Notes under the pieces: generated by a model
The model's input: only the letters and a program-made list of their open reading frames with translations
Told to the model about the DNA's origin: nothing
Database searches by the model: none
Translations under genes and position numbers: made by a program
Shown: positions 45,559-55,534 of the stretch, piece by piece
Layout of the letters: the number at the start of each line of letters is the position of its first letter
How positions within the stretch are numbered: position 1 is the first letter of the stretch
NCBI GenBank assembly: GCA_017311185.1
Contig: JAESUZ010001712.1
Span: 3,038,001-3,102,000, forward strand
Direction: 5' to 3'
Length of the DNA stretch: 64,000 nt
Origin: Proteles cristata cristata
Taxonomy: Eukaryota; Chordata; Mammalia; Carnivora; Hyaenidae

Positions 45559-45574
45559 AAAATATTAAATGAAC

Positions 45575-46420
45575 AGTAATTTCCAAATCTACATTCTTTG
45601 TCCTGATTTTTATTATGGGCTCAAGACCTAGTGTTCCAGTTGGGTATCAGCGCTACCTGCTTGGCCAGTGGTGCTTCACAACAAACCCCAAACCAAATCC
45701 CCATCTTTCCCACCCCACATAAACCTGCTCTTCCCCCCATTCTCCTTATTTCTTACCTTAAGTCTTGAAGATTCAAGCAGGCAGAGTTGAGACCAGATAA
45801 CAGGCTGTCATGAAAGAAATGTATTTTCTAGCCTTCAATATGAACCAATTGATAATATAGAAATGAAGGATATCTCTACAGTAATTTCAAATGTTGCCAA
45901 GAAAATGGGGTGGATTATGTGTAGATTTTTCTCACTGGCTTTCCTTCGTTCAAGGACCTGTGCTGTCCAAGTCTGTGAAGTTATGCTAATCACAAGTCTT
46001 CACACCCTCTAATCATACTGGCCAGTCTCATTCTCAGGACATGAGTATGGTGCAAAGACACATAGGCAGGCAGTTAAAACTGAATCAATATGCAAGTGCT
46101 TCCCAAATTCTAGAGCTAGACTGCTCTTCCCGACACCTAGGGGATCCCTCTTCCAAGCGTGAGCACTCCTGGAATCTTTTCAATAAACACTTTTTTCTTG
46201 CTTCAGAGTCTATTTCTGCAACCTAAAATCAAAGAACACTGATACAAAGGAAAATGGGTAACGTACTTAAAGATGTGCACTGATCTTTTAAGGTGTTTTC
46301 AAATGGCTAAAGAAAAGGTAGGTATGAGAGTTTTATAATGAAACTCAGGACTATCTACTCTAAACCAGAATAATAGGTCTCATAAAGAGTGAAGGATTCA
46401 AGGAAAGAGAATATTTCCTG
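45575..46420. other. No gene found; unassigned DNA
   Basis: A C-rich stretch near 45680-45750 resembles decayed L2. The frame 46041-46226 ends near an AATAAAC but has no recognisable product. Nothing else seen. Confidence 0.4.
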
Positions 46421-46422
46421 AA

Positions 46423-46445
46423 TTCATTCATTCATTCATTCATTT

Positions 46446-46490
<45 letters not shown>

Positions 46491-46510
46491 ACACACACAC
46501 ATACACAATC
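46423..46510. repeat. Compound microsatellite (ATTC)n(CT)n(CA)n
   Basis: Five ATTC units, then two CT tracts separated by a CC, then ATACACACACACACATACACA. A likely length-variable locus. Confidence 0.95.
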
Positions 46511-46576
46511 TAAAAAAGAAAGGAAAAATTGTCTGTAGAAAACATTGTGAATATCAGAGAGTTTGGGGGAGTACTT

Positions 46577-46776
46577 TTTTAAATTTTTATATGTTTTATT
46601 TTAGAGAAAGAAAGTGAGAAGGGAGGTGGCAGAGGGCGAAAGAGAAAAAGAATCTAAAGCAGGTTTCACACTCAGCACAGAGCCCAATGCAGGGCTTGAT
46701 CCCACAATCTTGGGATCACGACCTGAGCAGAAATCAAGAGTCAAATGCTCAACTGACTGAGCCACCCTGGCACCCC
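46577..46776 (-). mobile_element. Carnivore SINE, older subtype, antisense (first of a pair)
   Basis: 'atgttttattttagagaaag', 'cagggcttgatcccacaatc', 'ttgggatcacgacctgagca' and 'gactgagccaccctggcacc'. The 'gaaatcaagagtcaaatgct' variant marks the older subtype. Confidence 0.93.
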
Positions 46777-46790
46777 AGTAGTCATTATTT

Positions 46791-46987
46791 TTTAATGTTT
46801 ATTCATTTTTGAGAAAGAGAGAGAGACAGAGCATGAGTAAGGAGGTGCAGAGTGAAAGGGAGACATAGAATCCAAAGCAGGTTCTAGGCTCTGAGGTATA
46901 GGCACAGAGCCCTATGTGGGGCTTGATCTCACTAACCGCGAGATCATGTCTTGAGCCAAAGTTGGATGCTCAACTGACTGAGCCATG
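46791..46987 (-). mobile_element. Felid SINE, antisense (second of a pair)
   Basis: 'aatgtttattcatttttgag', 'cctatgtggggcttgatctc', 'gagatcatgtcttgagccaa' and 'caactgactgagccatgg', where the usual last ten or so bases of the head are missing. It lies only about 14 bp from the first copy, in the same orientation. Confidence 0.93.
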
Positions 46988-46989
46988 GA

Positions 46990-47795
46990 AAAGGGCCTTA
47001 GAATCAGCTCAAATGTACAAGATCTCACATGAATCTCAAAGCTCAGATCAAGGTGAAGCTTGTGAAAACGTCCTATTTCTAGTTGTGCTTGGAAGATAGG
47101 AAAAAGTATTTCTGTACTAATGTTTGTGACATGTGGGTTCTCCTTGCCAAGTATAATGGTAATAGTGTTGGTATCCATTAACCTCTTAAAATAAAGAATG
47201 CAAAATTGAACACACCATATAAATATAATTTGACCAAGTCAGATTATATTTGGGCTATTAGTCTCTGTGATCTTGACACCATTTTAGCTGTGCAGTTCAA
47301 GATGATTAGCTTTTTTAGCAGTCACATCACATTGTCGGCTCATATTAAGTTAAGCATTAATTTAAAGCCTTAGGTCTTTTTCACAGGAGTTTCTACCAAA
47401 CCAGTTTTATCTATTCTGTAACTGATGCTTTTGAATCTAACTGTAGGATTTTGCATCTATTGCTGTTACATCTCATCTTACTAGGTTAGAATTTTCTCTG
47501 TGTCATTTGTAGTGTTGCTACCATTCCTGTGCTTCTATCACACACAGAAGAAAATGGTGAGCTTATGTTCTACGTCTTCATCTGCGTATTTGATTAAAGT
47601 CATAAGTAGGGCAGGCAACAGAGGTAAAATCAATGACAAAACCTTAGAGACAGCAGATTTCAACTCGGCTGTTTTGAATTTTTATTTCTAACAATTAGCT
47701 TTCCAACAATGGAATGGACTTCTTAGGAAAATAATGAGAATTCAAACAAAAGGGAAATGACCTTCAGCAAAGGAGCCTATGGAAAAAAATATTTG
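46990..47795. other. No gene found; unassigned DNA
   Basis: Diverged A/T-rich text. Short open frames (for example 47500-47691) have no recognisable domain. Confidence 0.4.
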
Positions 47796-47798
47796 AAT

Positions 47799-48000
47799 TG
47801 GGGCACCTGGGTGGCTCAGTTGGTTAAGTGCCCGACTCTTGGTTTGGGCTCATGTCATGGGTTTGAGCCCCCACGTCGGACTCTGTGTGGACAGTGAGGA
47901 GCCTGCTTGGAATTCTCTTTCCCTCTCTCTCTGACCCTCTCCTGATCACATTCTCTCTCTCTCTCTCTCTCAAAACAAATAAATAAACTTTCCAAAAAAA
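47799..48000 (+). mobile_element. Carnivore SINE
   Basis: 'ggggcacctgggtggctcag', 'gactcttggtttgggctcat' and 'acagtgaggagcctgcttgg', tail AAACAAATAAATAAACTTTCC. Approximate target duplication GGAAAAAAATATTTGAAT (47781-47798) and GGAAAAAATTTTGGAT (48001-48016). Part of the head is deleted. Confidence 0.93.
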
Positions 48001-48094
48001 GGAAAAAATTTTGGATATGTAGATTTCTGAGGATACCTCTAATTCTAAGATTCCATGATGATATGATTCTAAATCCAGTCATGGGGAAATATCT

Positions 48095-48565
48095 CAGCAT
48101 CCCTTAAGCCCATCTCAGATTCCTGTAAGAAGCCTTTCTATGCCCCCAAACTGATGTGGTGGCTCCTCTAACCCTTCCCCCACTCTGCAGCCCTTACTGT
48201 TCTTATCATATTCCACTGCTTTTAAAGAAAATAATTGTTGGCATAAGTTTCACTTTACCATTAGATTCTTGAACTGCACGATCCGTGAACTCATGAACTA
48301 TATTTTATTTCTCTTCTACCTAAAGAATTTAATTTGTATCTAGCAAGCATCTAATTGGTTATAAGAAAAAAAGGGGTGGGTTGGGGTTTTGAATCCAGGA
48401 GACAGATTTAGAGTTCCGACAACAAGTGGAAACTTGATCTTGGTCCCTCTGACTAGGCACTCTATGAAGACAGAGGCTGTGTGCATCTGTTCCTACTCCT
48501 CAGAAACCAACATGGTGTTTGACACCTGATAGGCACTCAGTGTTTGAGGAATGATGAATGAGTTG
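48095..48565 (+). mobile_element. L2 LINE 3' end, strongly decayed
   Basis: 'gtaagaagcctttctatgcc', 'tagattcttgaactgcacga', then 'tatgaagacagaggctgtgt' and 'ggtgtttgacacctgatagg', then 'cactcagtgtttgaggaatg', fit the L2 3' UTR on the plus strand, perhaps two overlapping fragments. Confidence 0.55.
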
Positions 48566-48840
48566 AAAATTCCTCCAAGACAAAATTCTCTTTAATCTGT
48601 TCCCTGGGTAAAAGAGAAAGGGCAAGGTAGAGGCTCGGGGGGAGATTGAAGGGTAAAATCTGACATTTTTAAACACAACACATACATCAAGGCCTGAATT
48701 GTCCTGATTATTCTAGAAACTCATCCCCAACCTTGATTTTAGACTTCGCAACTTGCAATAGTCCTCTGACTGGAAAGCCCTGGTCTCTAATTTCTTCCTC
48801 TTCCTACCCTTTGGGTCAAACCCCTGTTCTAGATGATGCC

Positions 48841-49040
48841 TGCCAGATTTAGCAAATAAGAAACACAGTACACCCAGTTAAATGTGAATTCCAGATAAAC
48901 ACCAAATAATTTTTAGAATGAGTAATTCTTAGGACAAATGTGTTCCATGCAATATTTGGAACCTACTGATGCTAAGAAAATATTTGTCATTACATGAAAT
49001 TCTCGTTTAACTGAGTTTCCTGTATTTTATCTGGCAATCC
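48841..49040. mobile_element. Palindromic MITE (long terminal inverted repeats)
   Basis: The left arm starts TGCCAGATTTAGCAAATAAG and includes CCAGTTAAATGTGAATTCC. The right arm ends TGTATTTTATCTGGCAATCC and includes the partner GTTTAACTGAGTTTCCTG. The arms pair over about 60 bp with mismatches around a short centre near 48945. This fits a mammalian hairpin-like DNA-transposon MITE whose name I cannot give with certainty. Confidence 0.75.
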
Positions 49041-49044
49041 TTTT

Positions 49045-52000
49045 CTGGAGGCACACTCCGGATTTGCTTTCCATACAAATTGCCTTTTCCTAAACTGTCC
49101 CTGGGCATAAGTTCTCAGTCTCATTCCTTTGCACACCATTAAATCCAGGCTCATGATGAATATTGTGAAAGTAACATCAAATGTCAAAGCACCATTCATT
49201 AGTCACACAATGTTTGATGGAACTTCTGAGCCAATTTGGCCCTTGTTCTCAGATTAGAAAGCTAACAGAAAGAAATTGGGTTCCTTTGCTTGGTTTTGGC
49301 TGCAAGTCACTGTCAGGGCCAGGATCATGATCTAAGATTCTGAATTTGGAAGATCACTGGATTGTATTGCCTCTCTCTCTCTTGCTCCGTCTCCCTCTCC
49401 CTCCCAGTGGAGAACTTTTAGTCTCTTATGCAGTCTTTCATCTCTTATGAGTCTTCAAGTTGCTTGGAAATCCCCTGAGGGGGATACAGCTAAGGGGGTG
49501 CAGAACAGAAAAGCAAAGACATTATTAAAAGAAAAGCACCCATGACACACGAGTTTTCCAGCAGGCAGCTTATATGACCAAGACATCCCAGTCTGGCTGG
49601 AGCCCACCTTGGCATCAGTAGGCTAACTCCAAAATGTTCCTTTAGAAGCTCCTGAAGCAAGAGAATAAACACAAGTGACTTCCTCCCTGTCTGCTTGAAT
49701 GTGTCTCTATCTTGTTCTCACCCTTAGAGAGATTACAAAGGGAGAAAAAAATGAAAGAAGAATCTCGCCCCTTGGTTGATTTTCTTTCCCTCAGCCTGTT
49801 AAACATTGAGTGAAGCTCACAAGTCGCTTAATTTTTGAAAGTTATTTTTGTGCAAAAAGATTGGTTGTTTGATGCCTCAACCCTGCAGCTCTCTCCAGCC
49901 CAGCCAGGATTCACATCATCTTTCAGTAAAACCATCTGCTCTTTAAAACATTCACATGTCTTAAAATATACAAAACTCCAGTTTTACCTTCTCATCTAGA
50001 CTCTGAATACAGTCTCCTTGGGCTGGGTTCTTTTTAGAGGACAACTGATAAAACATTGCTTATTATTTGGAAACAGGTCTGCAGTTGTTCCAATTTTATC
50101 CTTTACCTGGTCATCATTCTAAAACACACTGGTATGGAAACAGGTTATTAGCTTTTTAAGCTTCTAGGTGCAATATTGTGCAGAAGTCATTTCATTTCAT
50201 AGCAAAGCAAAAGAGACATAACCTCCGTAAGAAAGTAATAGAAGTGTGCATGCAGAATTGAACCCGTTTTTCTTTGTTGGAAACTGTGCTGCAATTGTCT
50301 GAACTACAGTCCTTTACGAAACCTACTGGAGACCCAGGACTTAGAAAATATCAAGGAATTTTACCAGAAGATCAAACCATAAGCACTTGTCTTCTGTGTT
50401 GTTAAGCCTGTAAATACAGATATCATCCATGATGCCAACCCCCCAAAGTGCATTTTTAGGGCAAAAATATTTTAATGGCTTTAGGCTAGAATGGCCTAGA
50501 AATACCTTATTCCTTTAGCTGCCAGGTACCACACTACACTGACAGATAAACTAGATATTGTGGTGTAATGAGGAGAGCAACATTTTGAAACCAAGGCTGG
50601 CATCTTTGCATTTCTACCAGGAAGGCATCCTAGATCAGAGAAGCCTGGTTTCCCAGCTAAGCTAAGAGCCCCTGTCTAAACAGGGAAACATGGGGGTCAA
50701 GGTCCTACAAGCATTTGTGCTTCAGAATTCAAGAACTAAATAACCAACCCTGAACAGTCTTAGATCTTACCCTATTTTGGAAATAGATTAACAGTGTTTA
50801 ATATTAATGAGGAAAAATTAAGACATTCTTAATACAGAGCGACATGAAACCTTGGATGCAAACAATGTAGATCTCTGAAAGTTCTGATGAAAACAAGACC
50901 TCAGGCAAAGAATACCATGATGTTTGTAAATTAGCCTGGCTACATGAAGAATTTCTGTTCAATAGGCTGCTGGGGCTGTGGTACAGGGGAAAATGTAAAA
51001 TAAGTTCCAAATCGCTTTTCTGCAGTCTCAGGAGGCAGAACAGAGCAAAGAAGGGCTGCTAAGGCTGCCGTGGCTTTGAAAGAATGAGCTCAAAATGGAC
51101 CCTCTGCTGACAGCTCTGTCAAAGAATGATCAGATACACTTAGAAATGAACATCTCTGTTCACATTTTTTGGGTATGGCCGTATGGCTATCGTGTCTGCT
51201 TAAAGATCAGCCAACTCAAGTGAAAGCACTCAAACTGAGAAGCACTTATGGTTTTGAAGAGCACGACCTCACCAAAGGTGGGTTTGTAGGTTCCCTAGGC
51301 AGGTGATCTGGTTTGCAGAGCACGACTTAGCTGGCATTGTGCAAGATGAACACGGAATACAGATGTGAGGCAGAGGAGCAGCTGGGTAGAGCCGAACTCT
51401 GACATCACCTCCAGAAAGAAATATGTGGGCAGCATTCTTCACGGCTTTATGTTTACACATCTCAGCTCAGGGCATATTGATTTTTTTAGTAGTTATACCA
51501 AGCCATTCAGGGAACTAAAAATGCAGCCAGTACAAAAGTCTCCTTCTGGGTAACATGTTTTAGTTTGCAAATTGTGAGACAGGCTCAAAGCAGGACTGAA
51601 TCTTAGGGTGTTGTAAGGGTTTCCACACCACCCTGCCTCCTTCTCCTTCCAAATGCTGGCTCTCAGTGAAGCTGGAGAAGCACATGCCTGCTGAGGCACC
51701 ACAGCCCAGCAGGAAGCGGCCCCACACAGCATCAACATCTGTGGACAGCACTCTCTGTATTTATTTGTGAGATGTGCTCATCCCGTGTTCAGCTTGGGGT
51801 CTGTCTGAAGCAGAAGATTTCCCTCACATTGCGATGCTGTTTTCGCCAAGACAAATGCTGAATTGTTTGTTCTCTCCAAATGATATCCTGAGTGCTAAAA
51901 TCCCAAGATGAAAACCACTGCCCCCTATTCTGGATTCAGCTCACACAGAGCAAGTTGTGCAGTCTCTTGGGACCACTCCCCTTGCCAACAGAAAATTAAA

Positions 52001-52450
52001 ACCAATTTGGCCAGATAACAAGGAGCCACGAACATAACTCTTTCTTCTTAATTTGCCAGGAATTTGATGTTCCCACAGGGATGACAGTAAGGCATTCGGA
52101 GCCATTTTAAGGGAAAAGAAGTTGAAAGGGAAAACACACTCTTCCATTTTCTTTTTGAAAATCCTGAAGGATTGTAAGGCTTAATCCAGACCTACAGCAA
52201 AAGAGATTCATGAGGTAAGAGGGTGTATGAGTTGTGCTTGTTACCAAAAGCACATACCCATACTGCTGAATTAGCAAAAGAGGGTATTTCCATGGAGCTC
52301 AGTAGGCAGAGGTCCTATATAATGGAGTGTAACTCAGAATATTTTGAGGTGTAAAATGATTTTTGTTGCTACATGCTTTAATACAGACCTGATATTTTCT
52401 AAGTCCGTAATAAAGAAGACTGAATATCAAATGATAGAGATTTGAGTTAA
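49045..52450. other. No gene found; 3.4 kb of mostly single-copy DNA
   Basis: The longest repeat-poor stretch in the window. A C/T-rich run lies at 49370-49405. Short open frames on both strands show no domain, no codon bias and no splice-flanked pattern. It could be non-coding regulatory or neutral DNA. Confidence 0.5.
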
Positions 52451-52512
52451 GTAGTAATTGTTTGTATTTATTGAAACCTGCTGCGTGCTGTGTGTGTTCT
52501 AAGCACTTTGCG
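52451..52512 (+). mobile_element. MIR SINE, left part
   Basis: 'tattgaaacctgctgcgtgc' and 'ttctaagcactttgcgtgta' are the MIR core start. The element is cut at 52512-52528 by an L1 and resumes at 54646. Confidence 0.75.
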
Positions 52513-53713
52513 TGTATTGGTATATTCTCTTTTTATTTTATTGTTTATTTTTAATTGAAATATAGTTGACATGCAATATTATATTCATTTCAGGTGTACA
52601 ACATACTGATTAGATCACTATATACAATGCAAAATGCTCACCACAATAAATGTAGTTATCATCTGTCACCATACAAAGTTATTACGATATTAATGGCTAA
52701 ATTCCCTATGCTGTACTTTTCAGCTCCACAACTTACTCATTTTATAACTGGAAATTTGTACCTCTTAATCTACTTGACCTATCCCCCCGCACTCCCCTCC
52801 TCTGGCAACTACCGTTCTCTGTATTTATGAATCTCTTTCTCTTTGCTCACTTGTTTTGTTTTGCAGAATCCACCCATAATAAAATCATATGATATTTGTC
52901 TTTCTCTCTCTGATTTATTTCACTTAGTCTAATACCCTCTGTTGTCACAATTGCTAAAATCTCATTATATTTTATGGCTGAGTTGTATTCCACTGTACAC
53001 ATATACCACATTTCCTTTATTCATTCATCTATCAGTGGACACTTGGGTTGCTTCCCTATCTTGGCTCTTATAAATACTGCAATACATGCAGGGGTGCATA
53101 CATCTTTTCGAATTAGTTTTTTTGTTTCCTTTGAGTAAATACCCAGTAGTAGAGTTACTGGATCCTATGTTATTTCTATTTTTAATTTGTTGAGAAGCCT
53201 TCATTCTCTTTTCCATAATGTCTACACTGATCTACAATCCCACCAAAAGTGCACAAGGGTTTCTTTTTCTCCACATCCTTGTCACCACTTGTTATTTCTT
53301 GTGTTTTTGATACTAGTTATTCTGGCTGGTGTGAGGCGATAACTCACTGTGGTTTTGATTTACATTTTCCCGATGACCAGTGATGTTGAACATCTTTTTA
53401 TGTGTCTGTTGGCCATCTGAATGTCTTCTTTGGCAAAGTGTCTATTCAGGTTCTCTGCCCATTTCTAATCAGATTAATTGTCTTTTTTTGGGGGGGAGGG
53501 ATTGGTGTTGAGTTGTAGGAGTTCTTTACATATTTTGGATATTTACCACTTATTGGATATGTCATTTGTAAATATTTTCTCCCACTTAGTAGGTTGCCTT
53601 TTAGTTTTGTTGATGGTTTCCTTCACTGTGAAGTAGCTTTTTAGTTGATGTAGTCCCAATTGTTTGTTTTTGCTTTTGTTTCCTTTGCTTGGGGAGACAC
53701 ACCTAGAAAAATA

Positions 53714-54226
53714 CAGTTGACCCTTGACAGCATGGGGATTAGGGGCACTGACTCCTTGGACAATAAAAGAATCCATGTATAACTTTTGACTCCTCAAAAA
53801 CTTAACTAATAACATACTGTTGACTGGAAGACTTACAACATAAAGTCAATTAAAACATATTTTTATATGTACTATATGCTGTATTTTTATAATAAAGTAA
53901 GCTAGGGAAAATAAAATATTATTAAGAAAATCAAAAGGGGGGTGCCTGGGTGGCTCAGTCAGTGGGGTGTGTGACACCGGATTTTGGCTCAGGTCATGAT
54001 CCTGGGGCCGTGGCTTGGAGTTCTGCACTGAGCTTTGCACTGAGCACAGAGCCTGCTGAAGATTCTCTCTCCCTCTGCCCTTTCCCCCACTCATGCTCTC
54101 TCTCTCTACAATAACATTTTAAAAATCATAAGAAAGAGAAAATATATTTATAGTGCTGTCCTGTAAAAACTCCACATAGAAGTGGATATATATGGTTCAA
54201 ATCTGTACTGTTCAAGGGCCAAACTG
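53714..54226. mobile_element. MER2 DNA transposon (Tigger-related MITE)
   Basis: The left terminus CAGTTGACCCTTGACAGCAT pairs with the right terminus ...TTCAAGGGCCAAACTG. It is flanked by TA dinucleotides (53712-53713 and 54227-54228), the pogo/Tigger target duplication. The interior ('tataacttttgactcctcaa', 'aataaagtaagctagggaaa') is MER2. A felid SINE splits it. Confidence 0.93.
53938..54121 (+). mobile_element. Carnivore SINE inside MER2
   Basis: 'ggggtgcctgggtggctcag', 'gattttggctcaggtcatga', 'cctggggccgtggcttggag', CT-rich body, short A-rich tail. Target duplication AAAATCAAAAG (53927-53937) and AAAATCATAAG (54122-54132). Confidence 0.93.
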
Positions 54227-54645
54227 TATTGCAGAGGCCAATGTATAAGAATTTACTACCCATGTTTTCTTTTAGGATCTTTAGTTTCAGGTCTTATATT
54301 TAGGTCTTTAGTCCATTTCTAATATATTTTTGTATATAGAATAAGAAAGTGGCCCAATTCCATTTGTTTGCATGTAGCTGTCCACTTTTCCCAGCACCAT
54401 TTATTGAATAGACTGTCTTTTCCACATGGTATATTCTTGCCTCCTTTGTCATAGCTTAATTAACCATATAAGTATGGATTTATTTCTGGGCTATCTAGTC
54501 TGGTTGTTTTTTTGTTTTTTTGTTTTTTTGTTTTTTTTGCTCTACATGTCTATTTTTATACTAGTACCATACTATTTTGATTATTATAGTTTTGTAGTAT
54601 ATTTTGAAATTTGTGAGATTGTGATACCTCCAGTTCTGCTCTTCT

Positions 54646-54785
54646 TGTATTGGTACATTCTTAATCTCACTTTGTGGATACAGAAATTGAGGAACAGATA
54701 GGTATATAATTTGCCCAAGGTCCCACAGCTAACAAGCAGTAGAACTGGCTGACATCAAAACCTATGCTCATAGCTGCTAGACTTT
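54646..54785 (+). mobile_element. MIR SINE, right part
   Basis: 'acagaaattgaggaacagat', 'aatttgcccaaggtcccaca', 'gctaacaagcagtagaactg' and 'aaacctatgctc' continue the MIR begun at 52451. Confidence 0.85.
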
Positions 54786-55021
54786 CCTGCCTCTTGGGAA
54801 GCTTTAGTCTTATTTTTTCCATTCTAACAGATACAATATGAGATAAGCATGCAAAACAGCATTTTGATGTAGCCCCAATTTTTGAACCCCCCAGTCTGAT
54901 TCTACAGCAAAATAAATAGTGCCACACATTTGTATTATTAACATAACATCTATCAAGGAACTCATACACATGTAATGAAATCAGTCAGTTAAAGGCTTCA
55001 AATAATAAACATGCCTAATCT

Positions 55022-55243
55022 GGGGCACCTGGGTGGCTCAGTCTGACTTCAGCTCAGGGCATGATCTTGTAGTTTGTGAGTTCGAGTCCCACGTTGGGTT
55101 TTCTGCTGACAGCTCAGAGCCTGGAGCCTGCTTCGGATTCTGTTTCTCTCTCTCTCTCTCTCTCCCCCTTCCTTGCTTGTGCTCTGTCTCTTTCTGTCTC
55201 CCCCCCCAAATGAATAAACATTAAAAAATGTTTAAAAATAAAA
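55022..55243 (+). mobile_element. Felid tRNA-Lys SINE lacking the A-box 3' flank
   Basis: 'ggggcacctgggtggctcag' runs directly into 'tctgacttcagctcag', so about 14 bp (the usual TTGGTTAAGCATC) are deleted. Intact GAGTTCGAGTCCC B box. Target duplication ending GCCTAATCT on both sides (to 55021 and to 55263). Confidence 0.95.
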
Positions 55244-55449
55244 AATATAAATACGCCTAATCTATTCAATGGAGCAGTTTGCAAAGTCTTGATTTTTCTC
55301 TAGACCTCCACTCCCAAGTTAAAATTAATGAAGTCAGTGAATACTGCTAAAGAACAAATACAGAGATGAGGTGTTAAAAATAGAAAATACAACATACAAT
55401 TTTAATGTTATAATATGAAGAACATTATTGCAAATGTTACTTGCACCAT

Positions 55450-55530
55450 TGCTTTGCCTCTGATTCTGTTCCGTTGATCTATGTGTCTATTTTTGTGTCA
55501 GTACCATACTGTTTTGATTACTATTCATTC
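55450..55530 (-). mobile_element. L1 fragment, antisense
   Basis: 'tctgttccgttgatctatgt', 'gtctatttttgtgtcagtac' and 'catactgttttgattact' are the L1 ORF2 antisense text that also occurs at 54540-54600. Confidence 0.75.
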
Positions 55531-55534
55531 AGTG

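Larger units (their letters stand above)
52529..54645 (-). mobile_element. L1 LINE, antisense, 5'-truncated, inside MIR
   Basis: 3' UTR first ('tagttgacatgcaatattat', 'ttcaggtgtacaacatactg'), then the ORF2 C-terminal region in antisense ('tggctgagttgtattccact', 'cagtgatgttgaacatcttt', 'cagcaccatttattgaatag', 'gtaccatactattttgatta'). Flanked by a 16-bp duplication TGTATTGGTATATTCT (52513-52528) and TGTATTGGTACATTCT (54646-54661). Interrupted by MER2 at 53714. Confidence 0.93.
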
